From assembly GCF_035989305.1 (NCBI RefSeq), contig NZ_CP108514.1, positions 8,598,501 through 8,662,500 of the forward strand: a stretch of DNA of 64,000 nt. The letters are read 5' to 3'. Made by a program: the position numbers and the translations under genes. This document shows positions 8,001 through 15,664 of the stretch, one piece after another. This DNA comes from Streptomyces sp. NBC_01233 (GTDB taxonomy: Bacteria > Actinomycetota > Actinomycetes > Streptomycetales > Streptomycetaceae). Positions within the stretch are counted from its first letter, which is position 1, and each line of letters begins with the position of its first letter. The notes beneath the pieces are model-generated. The model was given only the letters and a program-made list of their open reading frames with translations, was not told the DNA's origin and did not search any database.

Positions 8001-8030
8001 CCCTTCACTCTACAGCTGTAGAGTGAAGGG
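8001..8030. promoter_or_regulatory. 30-bp perfect palindrome ending at the tetR start codon
   Basis: The half-site CCCTTCACTCTACAG is followed by its exact complement, 15 + 15 bp with no mismatch. The last base (8030) is directly before ATG 8031. The only purine-rich stretch, GAAGGG, is inside the palindrome and abuts the ATG, and TAGAGT (8019-8024) could serve as a -10 for a leaderless message. A TetR bound here would block its own transcription and translation start. Confidence 0.85.
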
Positions 8031-8669
8031 ATGTCCATCCCCCGTCAGAGCACACCCGTCACGGACCGCAGGACGCTGATCGCCGACACCGCGATCGACC
8101 TCGTGGCCGCCACCGGCCTCCGCGGACTGACCCACCGCGCGGTCGACGGCGCGGCAGGGCTGCCGGCGGGCAGCACCTCGTACTACTTCCGTACGAGGAC
8201 GGCCCTGATCGGCGCCTGCTACCAGCGGCTGGCCGATCTGGACCTCGGCGACCTGGACCTCGGCGACCTCGGCGACCTCGGCGGTGAGAGTCCGTCCGCG
8301 CCCCCGGTGCCGGACCGGGACGCGGCCGCGGCCGCGCTGGCCGGACTGCTGCACCGCTGGCTGACGGTGGGGCGCGAGCGCCAGCTGGCCCGCTTCGAAC
8401 TCAGCCTGGAGGCGGCCCGCAACCCCGCACTGGAGGCGGACTTCCTCCGGGCGGGGCAGGGGCCCCGGGCCCGGGCCGCGGGCATCCTCGCCGCACTCGG
8501 GGCCGACCGGCCCGAGGAGGCCGCCGAGCTGCTCGTCGCCTGGACGGACGGGCTCCTCTACGACCGGCTGGCCGGCGCCCTCGCCCGCTCCCGGGTGGCC
8601 CCGGACCCGGCCGAACTCGCCTCCGTCGCCCGTAGGATGATCGACGCGGCCCTCGCGCACCGTGGATAA
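8031..8669 (+). CDS. TetR-family regulator of the FAD monooxygenase gene
   Basis: 212 residues. The N-terminal HTH spans ~12-58 (RRTLIADTAIDLVAATGLRG, LTHRAVDGAAGLPAGSTSYYF, RTRTALI). Right after it is a low-complexity run LDLGDLDLGDLGDLG (~70-84), absent from typical relatives. The rest is a TetR_C-type helical domain (RWLTVGRERQLARFELSLEA). Divergent from the flavoprotein hydroxylase gene, with two palindromic operators between, so it should repress both genes and release them on binding an aromatic or polyketide-like ligand. Ligand inferred, not shown. Confidence 0.92.
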   Translation: MSIPRQSTPVTDRRTLIADTAIDLVAATGLRGLTHRAVDGAAGLPAGSTSYYFRTRTALIGACYQRLADLDLGDLDLGDLGDLGGESPSAPPVPDRDAAAAALAGLLHRWLTVGRERQLARFELSLEAARNPALEADFLRAGQGPRARAAGILAALGADRPEEAAELLVAWTDGLLYDRLAGALARSRVAPDPAELASVARRMIDAALAHRG

Positions 8670-8678
8670 GATCCGGTC

Positions 8679-9056
8679 GTGATCGCCGAACTGCAGTGCG
8701 TAGTCCTGGACTGTCCCGATCCGCAGGTGCTGGCCGAGTTCTACCGGTCCCTGCTCGGTGGAAACGTCAACCAGCCGGACCGGCGCTGGGCGGTTGGCGA
8801 GGACTGGGCGACGCTCCACGCGCCGTCGGGTCCGGTCCTCGCCTTCCAGCGCGTGGCGGACCACCGGCCCCCGCGCCGGCCGGACCCCACCCGGCCGCAG
8901 CAGTTCCACCTGGACCTCGGCGTCCCGGACCTCGACCGTGCGCAGGAGCAGGTGCTGGCGGCCGGAGCGACGCTGCTCGACGGCGACGAGGGCGGGCGCA
9001 GCTGGCGGATCTTCGCGGACCCGGCGGGCCATCCCTTCTGCCTGGTCCGCCACTAG
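8679..9056 (+). CDS. VOC/glyoxalase-superfamily protein
   Basis: 125 residues from GTG 8679, only 9 bp after the tetR stop, so probably cotranscribed with it. Paired beta-alpha-beta-beta-beta modules are visible: QCVVLDCPDPQVLAEFYRSLLG at the N-terminus, and FHLDLGVPDLDRAQEQVLAAG with the C-terminal WRIFADPAGHPFCLV. The second module is the commonest actinobacterial Glyoxalase_6 pattern. Members bind metals or act as lyases, dioxygenases or antibiotic-binding proteins; nothing in the sequence decides between them. Confidence 0.85.
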   Translation: MIAELQCVVLDCPDPQVLAEFYRSLLGGNVNQPDRRWAVGEDWATLHAPSGPVLAFQRVADHRPPRRPDPTRPQQFHLDLGVPDLDRAQEQVLAAGATLLDGDEGGRSWRIFADPAGHPFCLVRH

Positions 9057-9060
9057 CGGG

Positions 9061-9088
9061 TGCCGGGTGCCGGATGCCGGATGCCGGG
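9061..9088. repeat. Four tandem copies of the heptamer TGCCGGR
   Basis: TGCCGGG, TGCCGGA, TGCCGGA, TGCCGGG in direct register immediately after the VOC stop codon, followed by a degenerate fifth unit TGTCCGA. A simple repeat with no evident function; probably polymorphic. Confidence 0.8.
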
Positions 9089-9132
9089 TGTCCGACAAGT
9101 CGGACCCCGCCCGCACCGTTCAAGATCATCAG

Positions 9133-9765
9133 ATGCAGAATGTCCATATGCTGATACCGAACACGCCGAAGACGGCAGCGATCGACGATGCAGCGCTGAT
9201 CAGCCGCTCCCTGGCCCGGGCCTTCGACGACGACCCGATGATGCGCTGGTTCTTCCCCGACGACTCCTCGCGCGAGGCGTCACTGGGCAGTTACTTCACG
9301 ACGCTCTTCACCCGGCAGTACGTCTCCAACGCCGTGTGCGAGTTCACCGCGGCCGCGGCGGCCTTCTGGGTGCCGCCGGAGGCGCAGGCCAAGGCCGTTC
9401 CCGACGCGGAAACCATCCAGCAGCTGCGGAACATCCTCGGCGACCGGGCCGAGCTGTTCGGGGCCACTGTCGAGGCGGCCGCCCAGCACACGCCCCAGGA
9501 GCCGCACTGGTACCTCGCGGTGATCGGCGCCGACCCCGCCGCCCAGGGCACGGGCCAGGGGGCCGCCCTGCTGCGCTCGGGCCTGGCCAAGGCCGACGCG
9601 GCGGGCCTGCCCGCCTGTCTGGAGTCCTCCAAGGCCGCCAACCTTCCCTTCTACGAGCACTTCGGCTTCACCGTGCGCGAGGAGATCCGGCTGCCCGGGG
9701 GCGGCCCGACCCTGTGGGCGATGCGCCGCGAACCGCAGCCTCCGGTCGACCCCCGGGCCGTGTGA
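9133..9765 (+). CDS. GNAT-family N-acetyltransferase
   Basis: About 210 residues. Start uncertain between ATG 9133 and ATG 9148; neither has a clear ribosome site. The acetyl-CoA motif A is WYLAVIGADPAAQGTGQGAAL (~130-150), with Q-G-T-G-Q-G as the pyrophosphate loop, followed by motif B CLESSKAANLPFYEHFGF. The N-terminal half (AFDDDPMMRWFFPDD) matches the common Streptomyces GNAT group that lies next to housekeeping genes. Substrate unknown. Transcription probably ends at the strong hairpin directly after the gene. Confidence 0.88.
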   Translation: MQNVHMLIPNTPKTAAIDDAALISRSLARAFDDDPMMRWFFPDDSSREASLGSYFTTLFTRQYVSNAVCEFTAAAAAFWVPPEAQAKAVPDAETIQQLRNILGDRAELFGATVEAAAQHTPQEPHWYLAVIGADPAAQGTGQGAALLRSGLAKADAAGLPACLESSKAANLPFYEHFGFTVREEIRLPGGGPTLWAMRREPQPPVDPRAV

Positions 9766-9770
9766 CGCAC

Positions 9771-9814
9771 GGGGCGAGCGGACCCGTCCGACTGTGGACG
9801 GGTCCGCTCGCCCC
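9771..9814 (+). terminator. 19-bp perfect hairpin terminator
   Basis: Arms 9771-9789 (GGGGCGAGCGGACCCGTCC) and 9796-9814 are exactly complementary around a 6-base loop GACTGT. It begins 6 bp past the GNAT stop. One of the strongest hairpins in the window. Confidence 0.9.
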
Positions 9815-9854
9815 GGCCCACCGCTCGCCCCGGCCCGCCGCTCGCCCCGCCTCG
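9804..9854. repeat. Three tandem 17-bp units
   Basis: CCGCTCGCCCCGGCCCA (9804-9820), CCGCTCGCCCCGGCCCG (9821-9837) and a third, diverged copy to 9854. The first unit begins inside the right arm of the terminator, so the repeat may have arisen by duplicating the terminator arm. Confidence 0.8.
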
Positions 9855-9942
9855 TCCGTTCGACCGCGCCGCCGGCGCGTGTACGACCGGGGCCGCCTTC
9901 CGTCGTAGGCTGCATCCCGCACGGGACGGACGGGAGGCCGAC

Positions 9943-10629
9943 ATGGCCGAGACGCTGGTGACCGGGGTGACGGTGGCCGAGGTGATGGCCGAGCTGGCCG
10001 CGCTCGAGGACCCGAAGGCCCGCGCGGTCAACGAAAAACACGGTGACGACCACGGAGTGAACCTCGGCAAGCTGCGCGCGCTCGCGAAGCGGCTGAAGAC
10101 GCAGCAGGAACTCGCGTGCCGGCTCTGGGAGACGGACGACACCGCGGCGAGACTGCTGGCGATCCTGATCTGCCGCCCGAAGGCGTTCGGGCGTGACGAG
10201 CTGGACGCCATGATGCGCGGGGCCCGCACGCCCAAGGTGCACGACTGGCTCGTGAACTACGTGGTGAAGAAGAACCCGCACCACGAAGAGCTGCGTGTGG
10301 CCTGGTCCGCCGATCCGGATCCGGTGATCGCGAGTGCCGGCTGGGCGCTCACCACCGAGCGCGTGGCGAAGAAGCCCGAGGGCCTCGACCTCGCCGGACT
10401 GCTCGACGTCATCGAGACGCAGATGAAGGACGCCCCGGAGCGCCTGCAGTGGGCGATGAACCACTGCCTGGCCCAGATCGGGATCGAGCACCCGGAGTAC
10501 CGCGCCCGTGCCATCGACATCGGTGAGCGCCTGGAAGTACTCAAGGACTACCCGACCTCCCCGGGCTGCACCTCTCCGTTCGCGCCCGTCTGGATCACCG
10601 AGATGGTGAGCCGGCAGCAGGGCAAGTGA
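9943..10629 (+). CDS. DNA alkylation repair (AlkD-like HEAT repeat) protein
   Basis: 228 residues of helical HEAT-like repeats: LAALEDPKARAVNEKHGDDH, then GVNLGKLRALAKRLK, QELACRLWETDDTAARLLAIL, KVHDWLVNYVVKKNP and LQWAMNHCLAQIGI. These are the markers of the DNA alkylation repair family. AlkC/AlkD proteins excise N3- and N7-alkylpurines without base flipping. This branch lacks an obvious AlkD catalytic pocket that I can verify, so glycosylase activity is an inference. ATG 9943 lies behind GGACGGGAGG. Monocistronic. Confidence 0.85.
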   Translation: MAETLVTGVTVAEVMAELAALEDPKARAVNEKHGDDHGVNLGKLRALAKRLKTQQELACRLWETDDTAARLLAILICRPKAFGRDELDAMMRGARTPKVHDWLVNYVVKKNPHHEELRVAWSADPDPVIASAGWALTTERVAKKPEGLDLAGLLDVIETQMKDAPERLQWAMNHCLAQIGIEHPEYRARAIDIGERLEVLKDYPTSPGCTSPFAPVWITEMVSRQQGK

Positions 10630-10636
10630 CGACCCC

Positions 10637-11695
10637 CTAGGCGCCGGTTCCCGTGCGGGCGCCGTACTGCCCGCCTCGGGACGCCAACTCCTTGACCACG
10701 GCGGCGGTGCGTCCGGTGAAGTACGCCCGTCGCAGGGAGTCGTCGGTGCGGGTGAACTGGCCCACCGCGTCCCTGCGCCCGAGCGTGACGGCCCGCGCGA
10801 CGTAACGCAGGGAGTACGGCTCGGGCGTGCGGCCCTCGCTCAGGCGGGCCAGTGTGTTCGCCGCATGAGCTGCCTGCGGCGTGGCGAGGGCGCAGGCGAA
10901 ACGGGCTCCGGGTACGGCCGCGCAGTCACCCACGGCGAAGATCCGTTCGTCGCCGACGCTGCGCAGGTACGGGTCCACGAGCGCACGGCCCTCCGCATCG
11001 ACTTCGAGACCGCTGCGTGCCGCGAGGTCGGGGACGCCCGACACGATCGCCCACAGGGCCAGGTCGGATGCGAACTCCGCTCCCGACCGGAGGTGCACCG
11101 CGCCGTCGGTGACCTCCGTGACGCCGTCGTCCACGACGGAGACCCTCAGCCGCTCCAGTCCGGACCGGACCCGCCGGAACGCCCGGTGGGAGAAATCCCG
11201 GCCGACCGACGACCCGATGATCCGCACCTGGAGGTCCGGCCTCGCCTCGGCCACCTCCGCCGCCGTCTCCACGCCCGTCGAGCCGCCCCCGATCACCGTG
11301 ACCGTGCTGCCCGCAGGGAGGGCGGCGAGTGCCGCGCGGGCCCGCTCGGCGCCCTCCCACGTGCCCACCGGGACGGTGCCCGGCATTGGCCGCACCGTGC
11401 TGCCGACGGCGAGGAACGCGTAGTCGAAGCCGACGCTCGCGCCGTCGTCGAGGACGACGCTGCCGTCTCCGATCTTGTCGACCGTGCCGACCAGAGCAGC
11501 GATCCCGTCACGCAGCATCGACGCGAGGGGCGTCGCGACGGCGGCGGTCCCCACGACCTGCTGGTGCAGCCGTACGCGCTCCACGAAGTCGGGGCGCGGG
11601 TTGATCACCGTGATCTCGGCGGTCTTCACCTTCTTGGCGATCCGGTTCGCCGCGAGCGTGCCCGCGTAACCGGCGCCCACCACTACCACCTTCAT
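10637..11695 (-). CDS. NAD(P)/FAD-dependent oxidoreductase, NDH-2/ferredoxin-reductase fold
   Basis: 352 residues from ATG 11695 behind GGAGG. Two Rossmann motifs are seen: VVVVGAGYAGTLAANRIAKK (FAD, ~3-22) and VTVIGGGSTGVETAAEVAEA (NAD(P)H, ~130-150), with the C-terminal FAD clamp RIFAVGDCAAVPG (~250). Length and pattern fit AIF/NDH-2-like flavoproteins. It is divergent from an ECF41 sigma factor gene, and a TGTCACA-N16-CATC promoter lies 36 bp upstream of its ATG. It is therefore the likely oxidoreductase target that gives ECF41 systems their COE label. Confidence 0.9.
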   Translation of the reverse strand: MKVVVVGAGYAGTLAANRIAKKVKTAEITVINPRPDFVERVRLHQQVVGTAAVATPLASMLRDGIAALVGTVDKIGDGSVVLDDGASVGFDYAFLAVGSTVRPMPGTVPVGTWEGAERARAALAALPAGSTVTVIGGGSTGVETAAEVAEARPDLQVRIIGSSVGRDFSHRAFRRVRSGLERLRVSVVDDGVTEVTDGAVHLRSGAEFASDLALWAIVSGVPDLAARSGLEVDAEGRALVDPYLRSVGDERIFAVGDCAAVPGARFACALATPQAAHAANTLARLSEGRTPEPYSLRYVARAVTLGRRDAVGQFTRTDDSLRRAYFTGRTAAVVKELASRGGQYGARTGTGA

Positions 11696-11730
11696 GTCGG
11701 CCTCCTGCCTCGGTGACTGGTCGGACATGA

Positions 11731-11757
11731 GATGCCGGCGGGCCGGGTCCTGTGACA
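11731..11757 (-). promoter_or_regulatory. ECF41-type promoter of the oxidoreductase gene
   Basis: Read on the minus strand: TGTCACA (11757-11751), 16 bases, then CATC (11734-11731). The published ECF41 consensus is TGTCACA-N16-CGTC, so this is one base off. It lies 36 bp upstream of the ATG, a natural 5' leader length. Confidence 0.7.
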
Positions 11758-11792
11758 CCCCTTCCACGTGTCGCGCGTCACAGGGGGCGAGG

Positions 11793-11819
11793 CGTCACAG
11801 AACGGCGGGATCCGGTGTC
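11793..11819 (+). promoter_or_regulatory. Candidate ECF41-type promoter of the sigma gene
   Basis: CGTCACA (11793-11799), 16 bases, TGTC (11816-11819); one mismatch in the -35 and two in the -10 against TGTCACA-N16-CGTC. GCGTCACAG also occurs 17 bp upstream (from 11775). Autoregulation is suggested but weaker than for the divergent site. Confidence 0.5.
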
Positions 11820-11888
11820 TTGTGCGTGACACGGCCGAGAGCCGAGAGACAGAAGAAGCACAAGAAACCGAAGAAACAGGAGCACGGC

Positions 11889-12788
11889 ATGAGTGAGGAC
11901 GATCGCCGTCCCGACCCCGCCATCGAGGCGTTCGTCACCCACCGCAACCTGCTCTTCACCGTTGCCTACGAGATGCTCGGGTCGGCGGTGGACGCGGAGG
12001 ACGTCCTCCAGGAGACCTGGTTGCGCTGGGCTGCCGTCGATCTCGACGCGGTGCGCGAGCAGCGTGCGTACCTGGTCCGGATCACCACCCGGCAGGCGCT
12101 CGGCCGGCTGCGCACGCTCGGCCGGCGCAAGGAGTCGTACGTCGGCCCCTGGCTGCCCGAGCCGCTGCTCACCGCGCCGGACGTGGCCGAGGACGTCGAG
12201 CTGGCCGACAGCATCTCGATGGCGATGATGCTGGTCCTCGAGACGCTCGCACCGACCGAGCGGGCGGTGTTCGTGCTGCGCGACGTCTTCGACCTCGGTT
12301 ACGAGGAGATCGCGGAGGCCGTCGACAAGAGCCCGGCCGCGGTCCGCCAGATCGCCCACCGGGCCCGGGCGCACGTGGCCGCGCGCCGCCAGCGCGGTGC
12401 CGTCTCCACGGCGGAGACCCGGGCCGCGCTCGGGGCCTTCCAGCGGGCCGTCGAAACGGGGGACCTGCAGAGCCTGGTCGACCTCCTCGCCCCGGACGTC
12501 GTCGCCCTGAGCGACGGCGGAGGCATCAAGCAGGCCATGCCGCGGCCCACCGTGGGAGCCGAGAAGGTAGCCCGCCTGCTGGCCGCCGGCGTGGCGGCGT
12601 GGGGACCGGTGTCCACGCTGGAGCCGGCGCAGATCAACGGCCATCCGGCTCTGATCGTGCGGATCGGCGGGGAGATCGACCTGGTCGTGGCCATGCGGAT
12701 CGACGACGGGGTCATCACCGGCATCTACACCGTGCGCAACCCCGAAAAACTGACGCACGTGGACCGGGAAACCGCTGTGAGCCGCTGA
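11889..12788 (+). CDS. sigJ: ECF41-group RNA polymerase sigma factor (SigJ-like) with SnoaL-like tail
   Basis: 299 residues from ATG 11889 behind AGGAG. Sigma region 2 (FVTHRNLLFTVAYEMLGSAV, DAEDVLQETWLRW) and region 4 (LAPTERAVFVLRDVFDLGY, EEIAEAVDKSPAAVRQIAHR) are followed by a ~110-residue SnoaL-type domain. Three ECF41 hallmarks are visible: WLPEP between the regions (~88), DGGG in the tail (~209) and NPEKL near the end (~284). In this group the fused domain, instead of a separate anti-sigma factor, sets activity. The divergent flavoprotein gene carries a matching promoter. SigJ of M. tuberculosis is the named relative; the symbol is by family. Confidence 0.93.
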   Translation: MSEDDRRPDPAIEAFVTHRNLLFTVAYEMLGSAVDAEDVLQETWLRWAAVDLDAVREQRAYLVRITTRQALGRLRTLGRRKESYVGPWLPEPLLTAPDVAEDVELADSISMAMMLVLETLAPTERAVFVLRDVFDLGYEEIAEAVDKSPAAVRQIAHRARAHVAARRQRGAVSTAETRAALGAFQRAVETGDLQSLVDLLAPDVVALSDGGGIKQAMPRPTVGAEKVARLLAAGVAAWGPVSTLEPAQINGHPALIVRIGGEIDLVVAMRIDDGVITGIYTVRNPEKLTHVDRETAVSR

Positions 12789-12855
12789 ATTCGGAGGCGG
12801 CGAACACCCGGCAGGCCGGATACGGCTGTTGCCGCAGACCCACCGAGGAGCCCCG

Positions 12856-13419
12856 ATGATCACCTGGCGCCGGCTCGGCGAGCCGGACTTCCCGCACCTG
12901 AGGCAGTGGCTGGCGCAGCCGCATGTCGCACGGTGGTGGAACCACGAGACCTCCCCGGAGGCCGTCGAGCGCGACTTCGGCCCCGCAGCCCGGGGCGAGG
13001 AGCCGGCAGAGGCCCCGCTCGTCCTGCTCGACGGCGAACCGCTCGGTCTCGTACAGCGCTGCCGCCTCGCCGGCTACCCCGACTACCCGGCCGAGCTGGC
13101 GGCCGAAGTCGACGTGCCCGACGGGGCGGTGACGATCGACTAGCTGATGGGGGATCCCCGCCTGGCCGGCCGGGGACACGGCACACGCATGATCCACGCG
13201 GTCGTCGAGGCGACCTGGACCGACCATCCCGACACCACGGCGATCATCGTCCCGGTGCATGCCGCCAACCGGGCCTCCTGGAGGGCACTGGAGAAGGCGG
13301 GCCTGCGCCGTATCGCCGAAGGCTCCCTGGAACCCGACAACCCCGTCGACGACCGCGCCCACTTCGTCTGCCGCACGGACCGTACGGACCGCCCGCCCCA
13401 CCCGACGGCCACCCCGTAG
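12856..13419 (+). pseudogene. GNAT acetyltransferase (AAC(6')-like) interrupted by an amber codon
   Basis: ATG 12856 behind GAGGAG. The first part reads MITWRRLGEPDFPHLRQWL, HVARWWNHE, LVLLDGEPLGLVQ and DGAVTID. TAG follows at 13141-13143, then the same frame continues as LMGDPRLAGRGHGTRMIHAV (the acetyl-CoA loop), VPVHAANRASWRALEKAGLR and a stop at 13419. Relatives have IDYLIG here, so the lesion is a single Tyr codon to TAG. The truncated product lacks the acetyl-CoA site and should be inactive. The other residues are well conserved, so the mutation is recent or an error. Confidence 0.85.
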
Positions 13420-13425
13420 GGCCGC

Positions 13426-13443
13426 CCGGCCCCCGAGGGCCGG
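13426..13443. terminator. Bidirectional hairpin between convergent genes
   Basis: CCGGCCC-CCGA-GGGCCGG lies 6 bp past the GNAT pseudogene stop and 12 bp past the serine hydrolase stop (opposite strand), so it can serve both. Confidence 0.6.
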
Positions 13444-13455
13444 CCCCCTTCCGTT

Positions 13456-15345
13456 CTAGTCCGTGGAGCGGGTCCAGCCGATGACGTCGAGGCGGACGGC
13501 GTCGGCGAGGCGGTCTTCCGAGAAGAGGAGGCGGGCCGGCTCCGACACGCGGATGACGTCCACGTAGATCCCGCGGCCGACATAGCGGCCGGTCGCGGTG
13601 TGGCGGAAGCGCAGGCGTACCTCCCGGCCCGCCCCGGTGGCGGTGAGGGGGGCTTCGAGGCGGTGCCAGATGCGGCCGGACCAGCCGCTCACCGAGCCGC
13701 GGGGCCATTGCTCGGGCGCGCCGCCGGTGGAGCGGAGGGTGCTGAAGGGCAGCGGTTCCCAGTGCTCCCCGTCGGATGAGGCCTCCAGGTGCAGGGCGCC
13801 CTCGCCGGGCACGGTGTCCCACCACACGGCGCAGCGCAGCCGGGCGGCGGCCGTGGCCGGGGTGAGCGGCGGGAGGGTGAGCGTGCCGGAGGTGCCCGGC
13901 TCGATCCCGGAGAACCAGGCCGCGCCGCCGTGCCGGGTACGGACCGGGACGGCACGGGCGAAGCGGTTGCCGGCGGCGACGCGTGGCGCGCTGCCGGCCC
14001 GCCAGGTGCGCACGGGGTGGACGGAGTTGCCGAGCAGGATCAGGAAGGAGTCGGTGGAGGGGTCGAGGACCAGGGAGGTGCCGGTGAAGCCGGTGTGGCC
14101 GGCGGAGTGCGGGGTGGCCATGGCGCCCATGTACCAGTGCTGGTAGAGCTCGAAGCCGAGGCCGTGGTCGTCGCCGGGGAAGGCGGTGTTGTAGTCCGTG
14201 AAGAGCAGCTCGACGGAGGACGGGCGCAGGATGCGCTTGCCCGCGTAGACCCCGCCGTCGAGGAGGGTGCGGGCGAGGACGGCCAGGTCCCAGGCGGTGC
14301 CGAAGACGCCGGCGTGGCCCGCGACGCCGCCGAGCGCGTACGCGTTCTCGTCGTGGACCTCGCCCCACACCAGTCCGCGGTCCAGGCCGGACCAGGGCGG
14401 GCGCTGCACCTCGGTGGCGGCGGTGACCCGGCGCCAGGAGAGCGGTGGGTTGTAACGAGTGCGGTGCATTCCGAGTGGAGCAGTGATCTCGTCGTGGAGC
14501 AGGACATCCAGAGTGCGACCGGTGATCTGTTCCAAGAGCAGCTGGAGGGTGATCAGGTTCAGGTCGGAGTACCGGTAGACCGTTCCGGGAGTCTCCTGAG
14601 GCCTCACCGACCACAGCAGCCTCAGGCGGCCCTCCCGCGTGGACTCCTTGTAGAAGGGCGCCCAGGAGCGCAGCCCCGAGGTGTGCGTGAGCAGTTGACG
14701 GACCGTGATCACCTCCTTGCCGCCCCCGGTGAACTCCGGCAGGTACCGGCGCACCGGAGCCTCCAGCTCCAAGTGCCCCCGTTCCATCTGCTGCACGGCC
14801 AGGATGGAAGTGAACAGTTTGGTCAGCGAGGCCAGATCGAAGACGGTGTCCTCGGCCATCGCGATCCGCTCGGCCGCAGGGAACTCCCGGACCCGGTCGG
14901 TCCGCCCGTCGTAGTCCGCGTAGCGCACGGCCTCGCCCATGGCCCGGTGCAGGGCGATGGTGCGGCCCCGGCCCGCGAGGACCACCGCACCGGCGTAGTA
15001 GGGGTGTTCGGGGGAGGGGCCGAGGAACCGCCGGGCCTCGTCCGCGACCCCTTCGAGGTGCTGCTCCAGCAGACCGGCCTGGCGTGCGGAGCCGTACCGC
15101 AGCCGCAGGCCCTGGAGCGCGCGTCGCTCGGCCGGATGGCCCGAGGCCCCGGCGGCGGCGCCGGGGAGCGCGGCGTGCAGGACGAGCACCCCGCCGAGCG
15201 CGAGCAGCCGCGCCCCGAGCCGGCGGCGGCTCAGCCCGCCGCCCGCCTTTCCGGGCCCGCCTGCCGTCGCCGTCGCTGCCGCCGTCGCTGGTGCGGCCTG
15301 GGCATCGCTGCCCGCCGCGCCGTGAGCCCCCGTTCGTGCTGTCAT
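13456..15345 (-). CDS. Exported serine hydrolase, beta-lactamase/DD-peptidase fold, with C-terminal accessory domain
   Basis: 629 residues from ATG 15345. A long N-region with LSRRRLGARLLALGGVLVLH (~37-56) and ALPGAAAGA looks like a Tat- or Sec-type signal peptide. Penicillin-binding fold motifs: SLTK (nucleophile Ser ~173), YSD in place of YxN (~258) and HTGF in place of KTG (~418). This is the class C beta-lactamase-like set typical of esterases and D-aminopeptidases. The last ~170 residues after the fold (from about WFSGIEPGTSG) form a beta-rich extension unusual in length. Likely acts outside the membrane on peptidoglycan peptides or esters. Confidence 0.88.
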   Translation of the reverse strand: MTARTGAHGAAGSDAQAAPATAAATATAGGPGKAGGGLSRRRLGARLLALGGVLVLHAALPGAAAGASGHPAERRALQGLRLRYGSARQAGLLEQHLEGVADEARRFLGPSPEHPYYAGAVVLAGRGRTIALHRAMGEAVRYADYDGRTDRVREFPAAERIAMAEDTVFDLASLTKLFTSILAVQQMERGHLELEAPVRRYLPEFTGGGKEVITVRQLLTHTSGLRSWAPFYKESTREGRLRLLWSVRPQETPGTVYRYSDLNLITLQLLLEQITGRTLDVLLHDEITAPLGMHRTRYNPPLSWRRVTAATEVQRPPWSGLDRGLVWGEVHDENAYALGGVAGHAGVFGTAWDLAVLARTLLDGGVYAGKRILRPSSVELLFTDYNTAFPGDDHGLGFELYQHWYMGAMATPHSAGHTGFTGTSLVLDPSTDSFLILLGNSVHPVRTWRAGSAPRVAAGNRFARAVPVRTRHGGAAWFSGIEPGTSGTLTLPPLTPATAAARLRCAVWWDTVPGEGALHLEASSDGEHWEPLPFSTLRSTGGAPEQWPRGSVSGWSGRIWHRLEAPLTATGAGREVRLRFRHTATGRYVGRGIYVDVIRVSEPARLLFSEDRLADAVRLDVIGWTRSTD

Positions 15346-15392
15346 GTCCGCCCTCCTGCTCTTCGTCCGAGTCCTGCTGCGGCGCCGTTTCC

Positions 15393-15450
15393 CAGGGCTC
15401 CGCCCCGGACCTCGCGCCTCAATCGCCGGCGGGGCTGGATCTGTCCGGCC
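15393..15450 (+). repeat. Dispersed Streptomyces intergenic repeat (copy A)
   Basis: GGGCTCCGCCCCGGAC, then CGCGCCTCAATCGCCGGCGG and GGCTGGAT. It shares its order of blocks with the two copies at 36961-37119. The blocks are complementary in part and may fold at the RNA level. Function unknown. Confidence 0.8.
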
Positions 15451-15604
15451 GAGCCGTTCTCCGCAGCGAGACGATCTGCCCCGTCGCGGTCGTGCGGGGC
15501 TGGGTTCATCCTGGCTGACCTGCCCGTGCCGTCGTTCGCGCCGCACGCTAGTGGGTATCTGCCCGCCCGCCGGCCACCCTCCGCACCGACCGGCCCGTAA
15601 AGAA

Positions 15605-15621
15605 TCTGACACTGCATCAGA
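15605..15621. promoter_or_regulatory. 17-bp operator, site A of a shared regulon
   Basis: TCTGACACTGCATCAGA, followed by AAAAT, is a near-palindrome (TCTGA/TCAGA arms). It lies 44 bp upstream of the nitronate monooxygenase ATG. It aligns with the sites at 36066 and 49450; the first ten bases equal those of the 36066 site read on its other strand. Inferred TetR-type operator. Confidence 0.7.
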
Positions 15622-15664
15622 AAATCTCTTCCCTCGCATGCCGGGCTGCGGCATCCTGCCGCCC

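Larger units (their letters stand above)
15346..15664. other. Divergent promoter region with repeat and operator
   Basis: 319 bp between the serine hydrolase gene (leftward) and the nitronate monooxygenase operon (rightward). No gene seen. It contains a copy of a dispersed GC-rich intergenic repeat (15393-15450) and, next to the right-hand operon, the palindromic site at 15605-15621. Confidence 0.7.
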
